Below, piece after piece: positions 18,702 to 28,006 of a stretch of 64,000 nucleotides of DNA (its first letter is position 1; each line of letters opens with the position of its first letter). The notes beneath the pieces are model-generated. The model was not told the DNA's origin and made no database searches. It worked only from the letters and a program-made list of their open reading frames with translations. This DNA is from Achromobacter ruhlandii (GTDB taxonomy: Bacteria > Pseudomonadota > Gammaproteobacteria > Burkholderiales > Burkholderiaceae_B). The DNA lies in assembly GCF_902859695.1 (NCBI RefSeq), contig NZ_CADIJL010000001.1:1-64000 (forward strand). Direction: 5' to 3'. A program made the translations under genes and the position numbers.

Positions 18702-19829
18702 GTGCCCATCATTGAATCCATCGACGTTTGCGCCGCCGCGGTGCCCTTGGACAAGGTCACCTCGTTTTCGAACCGCACCGTCTCCACCCGCCATTACGGA
18801 CTGGTCAAGGTCCGCAGCGCCGATGGCGTCGAAGGCATCGGTTTCTGCTATGTCGGCAGCGCTGGCGGCGCGATCTTCGAGGCCGCCGTGCAGAGCCTGC
18901 TGGCGCCGGTGCTGCTGGGCAAGGACTCGCACGCGGTCGAAGGGCTGTGGCAGGCGATGTACCAGGAAGCGTTGCTGCAGGGGCGCCAGGGCACGGTGAT
19001 GCGCGCGCTCAGCGCGCTCGACATCGCGCTGTGGGACCTGAACGCCAAGACGGCGGGGCTGCCGCTGCACAAGTTCCTGGGCGCGGTCGAGCTGGAGTCG
19101 GTGCCGGCCTACGCCAGCGGCGGTTACTACCTGGACGGCAAGACGCCGCGGCACCTGGGCGAGGAAATGGCCAGCTACGTGGCCAAGGGCTTTGGCGCCG
19201 TCAAGATGAAGACCGGGCGCCTGTCGCCGCGCGAGGAAGAGGCGCGGCTGAAGGCGGCGCGCGAGGCCGTCGGGCCGGACGTCGAGCTGATGATGGACTG
19301 CAATAACGCCTGGCAGGACGTGACCCAGGCCATGCAGTACATCCGCCGCTTCGAGCAGTACGAGCCGTACTTCATCGAGGAGCCGTTCGGCCCCGATGAC
19401 ATCGACAGCCACGCCAAGCTGGCGCGCCTGACGCACCTGCCCATCGCCACCGCCGAGATCGGCTATGGCCGCTGGTATCACAAGGAGCTGCTGGACAAGG
19501 GCGCGGCCGGCATCCTGCAGACCGACGCCGCGGTGTGCGGCGGCATCACCGAATGGAAGCGCATTGCCGCCACCGCCGCCAGCTACGGCGTGGTGGTGTG
19601 CCCGCACTGGTTCCACGACGTGCACGCGCCGCTGGTGGCCGCCACGCCCAATGCGCGCTATGTTGAATTTTTCTGGGACGACCAGGTCCTGAATTTCCGC
19701 AAGCTGGTGGACCGCCAACTGACCCACAAGCAGGGCCGCGTGGTGCTGCACCAGGAGCCGGGGCTGGGATTCGGTTTCGATGAACGCATGGTCGAGCGCT
19801 ACGGCAAGTGGACCCGCGTCGGCCGCTGA
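18702..19829 (+). CDS. Mandelate racemase/muconate lactonizing enzyme-family (enolase superfamily) protein
   Basis: 375-aa acid-sugar or hydroxy-acid processing enzyme. The KxK pair is in GAVKMKTG (Lys168, Lys170), metal ligands in MMDCNNAW (Asp199), FIEEPFGPDD (Glu226) and TAEIG (Glu252), and the His-Asp pair in QTDAAVCGG (Asp275) and PHWFHDVHAP (about His302). This is the mandelate-racemase layout, usual for sugar-acid dehydratases and racemases. The GTG at 18702 is chosen because AGGAG lies six bases before it. A DapA-family gene follows 13 bases later, so dehydration followed by aldol cleavage or decarboxylation is a plausible route. Confidence 0.87.
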   Translation: MPIIESIDVCAAAVPLDKVTSFSNRTVSTRHYGLVKVRSADGVEGIGFCYVGSAGGAIFEAAVQSLLAPVLLGKDSHAVEGLWQAMYQEALLQGRQGTVMRALSALDIALWDLNAKTAGLPLHKFLGAVELESVPAYASGGYYLDGKTPRHLGEEMASYVAKGFGAVKMKTGRLSPREEEARLKAAREAVGPDVELMMDCNNAWQDVTQAMQYIRRFEQYEPYFIEEPFGPDDIDSHAKLARLTHLPIATAEIGYGRWYHKELLDKGAAGILQTDAAVCGGITEWKRIAATAASYGVVVCPHWFHDVHAPLVAATPNARYVEFFWDDQVLNFRKLVDRQLTHKQGRVVLHQEPGLGFGFDERMVERYGKWTRVGR

Positions 19830-19842
19830 CAGGAGAGTTTTC

Positions 19843-20751
19843 ATGAGCACACGCGCCGCTGACCGGCCGCAAGGCGTCTATTCCCCGGTCCTCACGCCCT
19901 TCAACGCGGACCTGTCGCCCAGCGCGCCGCGCTTCGTCGGGCATTGCCGCGCCCTGCTGGAACAGGGCGCCGGGCTGGCGATCTTCGGCACCAACTCCGA
20001 GGCCAATTCGCTCAGCGTGGCGGAAAAGCGCCATCTGCTGGATGCGTTGCTGGACGCCGGCCTGCCGGCCGCGCGCATGATGCCGGGCACCGGCGCCTGC
20101 GCGCTGCCCGATGCGGTCGAGCTGACCCGTCACGCGGTCGAGGCCGGCTGCGGCGGGGTGCTCATGCTGCCGCCGTTCTACTACAAGGGCGTCAGCGACG
20201 AGGGCCTGTTCCGCGCCTTCGCGCACGTGATCGAGCGGGTCGCCGACGAGCGCCTGCGCATCTACCTGTATCACATCCCGCCGGTGTCGGGCGTGCCGAT
20301 CAGCCTGGGCCTGATCGACCGGCTGCTGGGCGAATTTCCCGGCATCGTCGCCGGCATCAAGGACAGTTCCGGCGACTGGAACAACACCGCGGCCATGCTG
20401 CGCGACTTCCAGCCGCGCGGCTTCGACGTGTTCGCCGGCACCGAAACGGTGTTGCTGGAAACCATGCGGGCCGGCGGCGCGGGCTGCATCACCGCCACCG
20501 GCAACGTCAATGCCGGTCCGATCGTCGCGCTGTACCGGTCGTGGCGCGAGGCCGGCGCCGAGGACCGGCAGCGCGCCTTGAACGAGACCCGCGCCATCTT
20601 CCAGTCGTACCCGATGATCCCGGCCATGAAAGCCGCGATCGCGCAGCGGCGCAACGATCCGGTGTGGGCCACGGTCCGGCCCCCGCTGGTGGAGCTGGAC
20701 GCCGCGCAGTCGGCGGAACTGGCCCAGCGGCTGGCGGCCCCCGCGGCCTGA
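19843..20751 (+). CDS. Dihydrodipicolinate synthase (DapA)-family lyase/aldolase
   Basis: 302-aa TIM-barrel class I aldolase. The Schiff-base lysine is Lys173 in GIKDSSGD and the proton-relay tyrosine is Tyr143 in YLYHIPP. The substrate-loop motif is GTNSEANSLS instead of the GTTGE-S of true DapA, so it is more likely a keto-deoxy sugar-acid or related aldolase/dehydratase than a lysine-pathway enzyme. AGGAG lies before the ATG. It is directly downstream of the enolase-family gene and upstream of a Bug binding protein. Confidence 0.87.
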   Translation: MSTRAADRPQGVYSPVLTPFNADLSPSAPRFVGHCRALLEQGAGLAIFGTNSEANSLSVAEKRHLLDALLDAGLPAARMMPGTGACALPDAVELTRHAVEAGCGGVLMLPPFYYKGVSDEGLFRAFAHVIERVADERLRIYLYHIPPVSGVPISLGLIDRLLGEFPGIVAGIKDSSGDWNNTAAMLRDFQPRGFDVFAGTETVLLETMRAGGAGCITATGNVNAGPIVALYRSWREAGAEDRQRALNETRAIFQSYPMIPAMKAAIAQRRNDPVWATVRPPLVELDAAQSAELAQRLAAPAA

Positions 20752-20853
20752 CCGCGTCAGCAGGACCCGCAGGACGCCGCGGCCCAGCCGGCCGCGGCGG
20801 GCAAGGCTTACCAACAGTCGCCGGGCATGGATCCGGCGCGCGAGGAGACAACC

Positions 20854-21834
20854 ATGCAACGTAGGGAATTTATTACCGGCGCCGCGGCGCTGGGGGCGGC
20901 GCTCGTCCTGCCGTCGGCCAGGGCGCAGCAACCGCTGCCGCCGGGCCCGGTCAAGATCGTGGTGGGATTTCCGGCGGGCGGCGGCACCGATGTGCTGGCG
21001 CGCCTGCTGGGCCAGAAGCTGGGCGTGATGTGGGGCATTCCGGTGATCGTCGAGAACCGCGCCGGCGCGGCCGGCATCATCGCCGCCGAGCAGGTGGCGC
21101 GCCAGCCGCCCGATGGCAACACGTTGCTGATGGCGCACGTCAACAGCCACGGCATCGCGCCCGGCCTGCAGCCCAGGCTGGCCTATTCGGCCGAGCGCGA
21201 TTTCTCGCCCATCGCGCTGGTGGGCAAGACGCCGACGTTGCTGATCGGCGGCGCGGCGCAGCCGGCCAAGACCCTGCCCGAGCTGGTGGCGCTGTGCCGC
21301 GCGCAGCCCGGCAAGATCATCTTCGGCTCGGCCGGCAGCGGGTCGGCGCAGCACCTGGCGCTGGAGATCTTCAAGGCCCGCGCCGGCATCGACGTGCTGC
21401 ACGTGCCCTACAAGGGCTCGGCGCCGCTGATGAACGACCTGCTGGGCGGCCACGTGCAGTATTGCTTCGAGGGCATGACCACGGCCACGCCGCTGATCCA
21501 GTCCGGCAAGGTGCTGGCGCTGGCGCAGACGCTGCGGCAGCGTTCCAGGAGCCAGCCCGATGTGCCGACCGTGGCCGAGCAAGGCTACCCGGGGTTCGAG
21601 GCCAGCATCTGGTTCGGCATGGTGGGGCCGGCGAAAATGCCCGCCGACATGGTCGCGCGCATGAACCAGGACATCGACCGCGTCCTGGCCATGGCCGACG
21701 TGCAGGAAAAGCTGGCGCAGGTCGGCGCGGAAGACGGCGGCGGCAGTGTGCAGCGCTTCGCCGACTTCATGCGCGACGAGCAGCGCAAGTACGCCAAGAC
21801 CATCCAGGACGCGAAGATCGTGGCCGAGGGGTAG
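20854..21834 (+). CDS. Bug-family tripartite tricarboxylate transporter binding protein
   Basis: 326-aa periplasmic binding protein of the Bug/TctC family. The start MQRREFITGAAALGAALVLPSARAQ is a twin-arginine-like signal peptide. The mature part opens VKIVVGFPAGGGTDVLARLL, then VENRAGAAGIIAAE, with HVPYKGSAPLMNDLLGGHV in the middle, all diagnostic of Bug proteins. GAGGAG precedes the ATG. No TctA/TctB membrane genes are nearby; orphan Bug genes beside catabolic genes are common in Bordetella and Achromobacter. It probably binds the substrate of the two enzymes upstream, perhaps an acid sugar or dicarboxylate. Confidence 0.9.
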   Translation: MQRREFITGAAALGAALVLPSARAQQPLPPGPVKIVVGFPAGGGTDVLARLLGQKLGVMWGIPVIVENRAGAAGIIAAEQVARQPPDGNTLLMAHVNSHGIAPGLQPRLAYSAERDFSPIALVGKTPTLLIGGAAQPAKTLPELVALCRAQPGKIIFGSAGSGSAQHLALEIFKARAGIDVLHVPYKGSAPLMNDLLGGHVQYCFEGMTTATPLIQSGKVLALAQTLRQRSRSQPDVPTVAEQGYPGFEASIWFGMVGPAKMPADMVARMNQDIDRVLAMADVQEKLAQVGAEDGGGSVQRFADFMRDEQRKYAKTIQDAKIVAEG

Positions 21835-21862
21835 GGACAGGACTTGCGGCAAGAAGGCAAAG

Positions 21863-21896
21863 AAAAAGGCCAATCCCGGGGGATTGGCCTTTTTTG
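21863..21896 (+). terminator. Intrinsic terminator after the Bug gene
   Basis: AGGCCAATCC (21867-21876) pairs with GGATTGGCCT (21881-21890) around a short CGGG loop, followed by TTTTTT. It also lies just beyond the 3' end of the minus-strand tRNA-Ser gene and can stop that transcript, since an A-run flanks the other side. Confidence 0.9.
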
Positions 21897-21900
21897 AATA

Positions 21901-21992
<92 letters not shown>

Positions 21993-22120
21993 GTGGCTGG
22001 ATTCCGCAACGGTGAAATTCCAGTGGCCGGTATCAGGGCGAACCCATCAGCGGTTCCTGGTTTCCCACGATCAGATTCCTGGTCGGAAGAATCTGCGTTG
22101 TCGGAGCAGCGAAGCCCGCA

Positions 22121-22150
22121 ATTCTACAGCAAAAAAAACTTTTGTGTAAA
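22121..22150 (-). promoter_or_regulatory. Promoter candidate for tRNA-Ser(CGA)
   Basis: On the minus strand: TTTACA (22150-22145), 18 bases, TAGAAT (22126-22121). It points toward the tRNA about 120 bases away. An eight-base A/T run lies in the spacer. Confidence 0.5.
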
Positions 22151-22248
22151 GCCTTTCGCTGTTGGGCGCTTCAGACGGTTTCCCCGGCTTCCCCCATGGG
22201 TAATCTTTGCGCAGAATCGGACTGTCTCGAACCGCACGCTTCGCGCCG

Positions 22249-23493
22249 ATGAATCTGATCCTCATCCTGTTGCTGGCCGCCGTCCTGTGCGTGCCGCTGA
22301 CCCAGCGGCTGGGGCTGGGCGCGATCCCGGGCTACCTGCTGGCCGGCGTGCTGGTGGGGCCGTCGTGCCTGAAGCTGGTGACCGACGTGGGCGACATGGT
22401 CAATGTGTCGCAGTGGGGCGTGGTGATGATGCTGTTCATCATCGGCCTGGAACTGGCGCCCCGGCGCCTGTGGGCCATGCGTCATGAGGTGTTCACCTTG
22501 GGGGCGTCGCAGATGCTGGCCTGCGGGCTGCTGCTGGGGCTGGTGTTCGGCGCCGCGCTGCGCCACCTGGCCGGCATGGGCTGGCAGGCGGCGGTGTTGT
22601 GCGGGCTGTCGCTGGCCCTGTCGTCCACCGCGGTGGCCATGCGGCTATTGGAGGAGCGCGGCCTGACGCGCACGCCGATGGGGCGCTCGGCGCTGGGGGT
22701 GCTGCTGTTCCAGGACATGGCGGCGATCCCGATGCTGGTGGCGGCAGGGCTGCTGGGCAGTGGCGCCGCATCCGAGCCGTCCTTCAAGGAGGCCTTGATC
22801 GCGGTGGCGGTGGTGGCGGTGGCCTACCGGTTGCGGCTGCTGGGCTGGGCCGCCAAGGCGCAGTTGAAGGAGTTGTTCACGGCGGCGGCGCTGCTGATGG
22901 TGATCGGCACCGCCCAGCTGTTCAACTACGCCGGCCTGTCAGCCGGCCTGGGCGGTTTCCTGGTGGGGGTGCTGATGGCCGAGTCGCGCTATCGCGACGA
23001 ACTGGAAAACGCCATCGAGCCGTTCAAGGGCCTGCTGCTGGGCCTGTTCTTCGTCGCGATCGGCATGTCCGTGAACCTGCACGTGGTGGCGGATCACTGG
23101 GCTTTCATCCTGGCGGGCGTGACGGCGCTGCTGCTGGTCAAGGCGCTGGTGCTGTATGGCTTCGCGCGGTTCCTGGGCCTGCCGCGCTATCACCGCCTGC
23201 TGTTCGCCATGGTGCTGGCGCAGGGCGGCGAATTCAGCTTCGCCATTTTCAACGAAGCCTGGAGCAACCGCCTGATGGACCTGGATCAGCGCGACGTGCT
23301 GGCGGTGGTGGTGGCGGTGTCGATGGGCGTGGTGCCGATTCTGATCAAGCTGCTCGAGCGCGTGCCGGAGCGCCTGGGGGGCATGGCGGACCTGCCGGCG
23401 CCGGCGCCCGCCGAGACGGCGCAGGACCGGCCGGATTCCGCGCTGCCGCCAGGCCAGGCGGAGCCATCGGATTCCCCATCGCCGCGTCCTTGA
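22249..23493 (+). CDS. Kef-type monovalent cation:proton antiporter (CPA2), membrane domain only
   Basis: 414-aa inner-membrane protein with about 12 hydrophobic segments. CPA2 hallmarks are visible: PGYLLAGVLVGPSCL near the start, LFIIGLELAPRRLW, ALSSTAVAMRLLEERG, LLFQDMAAIPML (conserved Gln-Asp) and GLFFVAIGMSVNL. It ends after the last helix with a Pro/Ala/Glu-rich tail, so the cytoplasmic RCK (TrkA-N) domain of KefB/KefC is absent. The likely role is K+ or Na+ exchange for protons. The start at 22249 gives MNLILILLLAAVL; no strong Shine-Dalgarno sequence is seen. Confidence 0.85.
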   Translation: MNLILILLLAAVLCVPLTQRLGLGAIPGYLLAGVLVGPSCLKLVTDVGDMVNVSQWGVVMMLFIIGLELAPRRLWAMRHEVFTLGASQMLACGLLLGLVFGAALRHLAGMGWQAAVLCGLSLALSSTAVAMRLLEERGLTRTPMGRSALGVLLFQDMAAIPMLVAAGLLGSGAASEPSFKEALIAVAVVAVAYRLRLLGWAAKAQLKELFTAAALLMVIGTAQLFNYAGLSAGLGGFLVGVLMAESRYRDELENAIEPFKGLLLGLFFVAIGMSVNLHVVADHWAFILAGVTALLLVKALVLYGFARFLGLPRYHRLLFAMVLAQGGEFSFAIFNEAWSNRLMDLDQRDVLAVVVAVSMGVVPILIKLLERVPERLGGMADLPAPAPAETAQDRPDSALPPGQAEPSDSPSPRP

Positions 23494-23641
23494 CCCCGCG
23501 CCGCGTGGGGGCATGGCATGATGGGCGCCTTGCCGGGCAGCTACACTTGACGCTGTTTTTCAGCCCGTGTTTCGCCCACGGCGCCGGCCGGTGTGTTCCG
23601 GCCGCCGTCCGCCTTCCGCGCCCCGCCACAGGAGAACATCT

Positions 23642-24424
23642 ATGCTCAAAGGAAAAGTCGCAGTCGTCACCGGTTCCACCAGCGGGATCGGCCTGGGTAT
23701 CGCCACCGCGCTGGCCGCGCAGGGCGCCGATATCGTCCTGAACGGCTTCGGCGACGCCGCCGAGATCGAAAAGGTGCGCGCCGGCCTGGCGGCCCAGCAT
23801 GGCGTCAAGGTGCTGTATGACGGCGCCGACCTGTCCAAGGGCGAGGCCGTGCGCGGCCTGGTCGACAACGCAGTGCGCCAGATGGGCCGCATCGACATCC
23901 TGGTCAACAACGCCGGCATCCAGCACACCGCGCTGATCGAGGACTTTCCCACCGAAAAGTGGGATGCCATCCTGGCGCTGAACCTGTCGGCCGTGTTCCA
24001 TGGCACCGCCGCCGCGCTGCCGCACATGAAGAAGCAGGGCTTCGGCCGCATCATCAACATCGCCTCGGCCCACGGCCTGGTGGCCTCGGCCAACAAGTCG
24101 GCCTACGTCGCCGCCAAGCACGGCGTGGTGGGCTTCACCAAGGTGACCGCGCTGGAAACCGCCGGCCAGGGCATCACCGCCAACGCCATCTGCCCGGGCT
24201 GGGTGCGCACCCCGCTGGTCGAAAAACAGATCTCGGCGCTGGCCGAAAAGAACGGCGTCGATCAGGAAACCGCCGCGCGCGAACTGCTCAGCGAAAAGCA
24301 GCCGTCGCTGCAGTTCGTCACGCCTGAACAACTGGGCGGCACGGCCGTCTTCCTGGCCTCCGATGCCGCCGCGCAAATCACCGGCACCACCGTCTCCGTC
24401 GATGGCGGCTGGACGGCGCGCTGA
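23642..24424 (+). CDS. 3-hydroxybutyrate dehydrogenase
   Basis: 260-aa classical short-chain dehydrogenase. The Rossmann motif is TGSTSGIGLGIA (about residue 11), NNAGIQH is present, the catalytic Ser lies in IASAHGL and the YVAAK motif gives Tyr and Lys. The C-terminal pattern (QPSLQFVTPEQLGGTAVFLAS, then ITGTTVSVDGGWTA) is characteristic of D-3-hydroxybutyrate dehydrogenases, which oxidise 3-hydroxybutyrate to acetoacetate in polyhydroxybutyrate turnover. AGGAG precedes the ATG at 23642. It ends 16 bases before yaaA, so the two are probably co-transcribed. Confidence 0.9.
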   Translation: MLKGKVAVVTGSTSGIGLGIATALAAQGADIVLNGFGDAAEIEKVRAGLAAQHGVKVLYDGADLSKGEAVRGLVDNAVRQMGRIDILVNNAGIQHTALIEDFPTEKWDAILALNLSAVFHGTAAALPHMKKQGFGRIINIASAHGLVASANKSAYVAAKHGVVGFTKVTALETAGQGITANAICPGWVRTPLVEKQISALAEKNGVDQETAARELLSEKQPSLQFVTPEQLGGTAVFLASDAAAQITGTTVSVDGGWTAR

Positions 24425-24440
24425 TCAAAGGAATCTTCGA

Positions 24441-25211
24441 ATGCTGTTTCTGCTTTCCCCCGCCAAGAAGCTGGACTACGACTCGCCGGTGCACGTCGAG
24501 ACGCACACCCAGCCTTTGTTCGTGGACCAGGCCGCCGGCCTGATCAAGGTCCTGAAGACCAAGACCGCGGACGACATCGCCGAACTGATGAGCCTGAGCC
24601 CGGCACTGTCCGAGCTCAATGTGCAGCGCTATGCGCATTGGAAGCGCACCTTCACGCAGGCCAATTCGCGCCAGGCCGTGCTGGCCTTCAACGGCGACGT
24701 CTACGAGGGCCTGGAGGCTTCGACCCTGTCGGCCAAGCAACTGGACTGGGCCCAGGAACACGTGGCCATCCTCAGCGGCCTGTACGGCGTGCTGCGGCCG
24801 CTCGACCTGATGCAGCCGTACCGCCTGGAAATGGGCACGCGCCTGGAAACGCCCAAGGGCAAGAACCTGTACGAGTATTGGGGCAGCGGCATCGCCGAGT
24901 ACCTGAACGAGCGCCAGGCCGGGCAGAAGGCGCCGGTCATCGTCAACCTGGCTTCCGAAGAGTATTTCAAGTCGGTCGACCTGAAGGCGCTCAAGGCGCG
25001 CGTGGTGCAGTGCGTGTTCCAGGACTGGAAGAACGGCGCCTGGAAGATCATCAGCTTTCACGCCAAGCGCGCGCGCGGCCTGATGGCGCGCTACGCCATC
25101 CTGCACAAGGTGTCCAAGCCCGAGGGCCTGCACGGCTTCGACCTGGAAGGCTACCAGTACGACGCCTCGGCCTCGACCGAGGACAAGCTGGTGTTCCGCC
25201 GCAAGCTCTGA
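24441..25211 (+). CDS. yaaA: Peroxide stress protein YaaA (DUF328/UPF0246)
   Basis: 256-aa protein of the YaaA family, which in E. coli limits intracellular iron and DNA damage during peroxide stress. Family motifs are visible: LLSPAKKLDY at the start, AFNGDVYEGL, ILSGLYGVLRPLDLMQPYRLEMGT, NLASEEYFKSV and SFHAKRARGLMARY. The length is standard. GGAA lies before the ATG. It is followed by an intrinsic terminator at 25234. Confidence 0.95.
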   Translation: MLFLLSPAKKLDYDSPVHVETHTQPLFVDQAAGLIKVLKTKTADDIAELMSLSPALSELNVQRYAHWKRTFTQANSRQAVLAFNGDVYEGLEASTLSAKQLDWAQEHVAILSGLYGVLRPLDLMQPYRLEMGTRLETPKGKNLYEYWGSGIAEYLNERQAGQKAPVIVNLASEEYFKSVDLKALKARVVQCVFQDWKNGAWKIISFHAKRARGLMARYAILHKVSKPEGLHGFDLEGYQYDASASTEDKLVFRRKL

Positions 25212-25233
25212 ACGGGACGCGGGTGCCACGCCA

Positions 25234-25262
25234 GGCCGGCCTCGAAAGGGCCGGCTTTTTTG
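25234..25262 (+). terminator. Intrinsic terminator after yaaA
   Basis: GCCGGCC (25235-25241) pairs with GGCCGGC (25249-25255), followed by TTTTTT. Confidence 0.9.
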
Positions 25263-25289
25263 CGCCCCGGCGAAGCGCGGCGGCTCGAT

Positions 25290-27512
25290 TCAGGCCGGCG
25301 CCGCGACCGGCGGCGCGTGCTGCGGATCGGCCAGCGCCAGCAGTTCCTGGCGGATCATGTGCGCGGCCTTGATCATTTGCTTGACGGGATAGACCAGCGC
25401 CGCCTGCTCGCCTTCGGTGTCGAACTGCGTTGGCAGGTCGGCGGGCGCCTGCGCGCGGTTCTCGTCCAGCAGGTCGACCATGCCGGCCAGCGCCCGCTGC
25501 ACCGCCTCGGGCGTGGCGGGCAGGGCCGCCAGGATGGGAATGGCGGCGGTGATCTGCGAGGCCAGCACGTGGTTCTGGATCAGCAGGTTGTTCAGTTCGG
25601 GCACGCTGACCTGGTGCGACTTGGGCTCGCTCATCATGCGGTAGAAGGCCTCGGCGAAATTGCTGAAGGCGATGTGCACGTTCTTGCGCGCCAGGCGCCA
25701 GGCCAGATCGGCGTCAGTGACCGCCGGGGTGGCGTCGGCGGCCGCGCCCACCGGGGCGCCATGCGCCTGCATCGCTTCCACGTAGCGCATGCCGGCCATC
25801 AGGTATTCGCGGTTGGCGCGGGTGGCCGCCGCCGCCAGCGGCTTGAGGTAGCGCGCCTCCCACCAGGGCAGGATGTAGCTGCACACCAGCGCCAGCGCGC
25901 AGCCGATCAGCGTGTCGATGGCGCGTTCGCCGATCACCGCCATCGACACCGTGCCGGGCGAGACGAAGTGAAACACCAGCACCACGAACAGGGTATTGAA
26001 GATGGCGCTGGCCATGTAGTTCAGCTGCACCATGCTGTTGCCCATGATGCAGGCGCCCAGCAGCACCGCGAACAGGATGGCGGGCTTGTCGGTGACGTTG
26101 AACAGCAGCAGCGCGCAGAGGCAGCCGATCAGCGTGCCCATCAGGCGCCAGCCATTGCGCTGGCGGGTCAGCGCGAAGCCCGGCTTCATGATGATGACGA
26201 TGGTCAGCATGATCCAGTAGTTGTGCGCCGAGAACGCCGGCGACAGCCAGCGGCTGGCCAGCGTCATGGCGATGGCGGCCGCCGCCGTCACGCGCAGGGC
26301 GTAGCGAAAGTGCGGCGAGTCCAGGCGCAGGTTGCTGGTCAGCAGGCCGACCCGGAATTCCTGGCGCGAGATGAAGCGCGTCAGCGATTTGTTGATGCGC
26401 AGCACGTCGGTGGGCTTGGCGTGCGGCGAGGCGGCGGTGTGGTCGGCCAGCCGGTCGACGATGCGGGCCGAGTTGCGCAGCCGCCGCAGCACCTGCACGA
26501 TCAGCGCCAGCATCTCGGGCTCGCGTTCGCCCAGGCCCTGCTGCTTGAGCTGCTCGATCTCGTATTCGATGGCGCGCAGTTCGGCCTTGGCGCTGCTGCG
26601 GTATTGCACCTTGCGGCCGCGCGACACGTCCAGCGCGATGCGGTTCAGCTCCAGCGACATCTTCACCAGCGCGTCGCGCATGAACATCAGGCAATCGTTG
26701 CCGGCCAGCGCGCGCCGCAGCGCGGCGTAGTCGGTGTGGGTGGCCACCAGCGTATCGAGCAGCTGCAGCATGTCGACGAACATGTTCCAGATCATCACGC
26801 GCTGGCGGTCGCCCAGGCCCTTGCCACGGGGCAGGGCGCGCAGCACCATGTCGCGCGCGGCCTGGTGCTTTTCGGTCATGACCGACTGCCGCTGGATCAG
26901 GTTGCGGTAGGCCTCGTCCAGGTCGGCGGTCTCATCGTAGAAGGCGGCGCGCGCGGCGACGTAGTCGGCCGTGGCGAACAGCGCCACCGACATCGCCTGT
27001 TGTTCCTCGCGCAGCCAGAACAAGCGTGAAAATCCCAGACTGAATGCCACGTAGAACAACGCGCCGCCCAGCGTCGCGGCGGCGTGCGCCAGCACCTCGT
27101 GCGGTTCCAGCGGCGAATGCATGGTCAACGTCATCAGCAGCAGGCCGGCAAAGCCGATCAGGCCGCCGCGCTTGCCGAACACCGTGAACATCGAATAGAC
27201 GAAGCACTGCGCGATGACCACCAGCCAGATCAGCACCGGGTTGGTCGAGGCCAGGCCGGTGATGATGACGGTCAGCGTGCCCAGCGCGGCGCCGCCCAGC
27301 ATCTCGTTGGTGCGGTGCCGTTGCGGCCCGCCGGGCTGGTCGATGATGGCCAGGCATTGCGCCCCGAAGGTGGCCACCAGGCCGGTGGTGTAGTGACCGA
27401 ACAAGCCGCCCAGCACCAGGACCGGCAGCAGCATGCCGACGCCCTGCCGCACCCCGCCGAAGAAGTAGTGGCTGTAGAGAAAACGGCGAATGCTGGCAAT
27501 GCGCAGATCCAT
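25290..27512 (-). CDS. FUSC-family inner-membrane protein (YccS/YhfK-like)
   Basis: 740-aa protein with two similar membrane blocks of about six helices each (about residues 15-175 and 395-545) and cytoplasmic parts after each, the YccS/aluminium-activated-malate-transporter-like layout. The second block starts with RYALRVTAAAAIAM and contains HNYWIMLTIVIIMKPGFALTRQRNGWRLMGTLIG, the strongest family signature. Members are proposed efflux carriers for aromatic acids or other stressors; the substrate here is unknown. It is divergent from ilvB and alone in its transcription unit. Confidence 0.88.
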   Translation of the reverse strand: MDLRIASIRRFLYSHYFFGGVRQGVGMLLPVLVLGGLFGHYTTGLVATFGAQCLAIIDQPGGPQRHRTNEMLGGAALGTLTVIITGLASTNPVLIWLVVIAQCFVYSMFTVFGKRGGLIGFAGLLLMTLTMHSPLEPHEVLAHAAATLGGALFYVAFSLGFSRLFWLREEQQAMSVALFATADYVAARAAFYDETADLDEAYRNLIQRQSVMTEKHQAARDMVLRALPRGKGLGDRQRVMIWNMFVDMLQLLDTLVATHTDYAALRRALAGNDCLMFMRDALVKMSLELNRIALDVSRGRKVQYRSSAKAELRAIEYEIEQLKQQGLGEREPEMLALIVQVLRRLRNSARIVDRLADHTAASPHAKPTDVLRINKSLTRFISRQEFRVGLLTSNLRLDSPHFRYALRVTAAAAIAMTLASRWLSPAFSAHNYWIMLTIVIIMKPGFALTRQRNGWRLMGTLIGCLCALLLFNVTDKPAILFAVLLGACIMGNSMVQLNYMASAIFNTLFVVLVFHFVSPGTVSMAVIGERAIDTLIGCALALVCSYILPWWEARYLKPLAAAATRANREYLMAGMRYVEAMQAHGAPVGAAADATPAVTDADLAWRLARKNVHIAFSNFAEAFYRMMSEPKSHQVSVPELNNLLIQNHVLASQITAAIPILAALPATPEAVQRALAGMVDLLDENRAQAPADLPTQFDTEGEQAALVYPVKQMIKAAHMIRQELLALADPQHAPPVAAPA

Positions 27513-28006
27513 GGGCGGCGGGACTCGAATCCGGGTGACGCGTCAAGTATAGAGAGGCCGGTCGTGTTTTAGGGGCCGGATGGTTACCAGACTTTCCCGC
27601 ATGGCGCGGCGCGACTTCCGTGCAACGTCCGCGAAACCTCGATTTGCTACGTTTGACGCAACGCGGTAAATTGCTCCACTTGCGCCGGTCTGCCTATCCG
27701 AAACCGGCGCGATGAGGCGGATGGCCAGGGTCACCTCCCAGCCATCTTGCAGCAGACCTATTTGCCGTTGGCCGCGCCACAAGCGTGTGTTGCCAAGGCT
27801 TCCATTTCGACCTCCAGCGTCCCCCAGGGGCGTTTGCACTGCGTTCTGTCGAACGTATGTCGGGTCGGCAGGGTGTCCGGGTGGCGTGGCTCCGTGAGCC
27901 GCTAAGCGCCGGATCATGTTGCCGTAGCCGGCATGGGTTCCGTTGCCGCCGTATCCGGGCGCGCAGCAGTCAGGGTTGCAGGGCCGGTTTTGAAAGGAAT
28001 GACAAC
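27513..28006. promoter_or_regulatory. Long upstream region of the ilvBHC operon
   Basis: 494 bases between the divergent FUSC and ilvB genes. A plus-strand promoter candidate TTGCTA (27644-27649), 17 bases, TAAATT (27667-27672) would leave a leader of roughly 330 bases. No Ile/Val/Leu-rich leader peptide and no terminator-like hairpin with T-run was found, so classical attenuation is not supported. AAAGGAA lies before the ilvB ATG. Confidence 0.35.

Noticed and set aside
27513-28006. Classical ilv attenuator with leader peptide
   Set aside because: No Ile/Val/Leu-rich short ORF and no hairpin with T-run was found.
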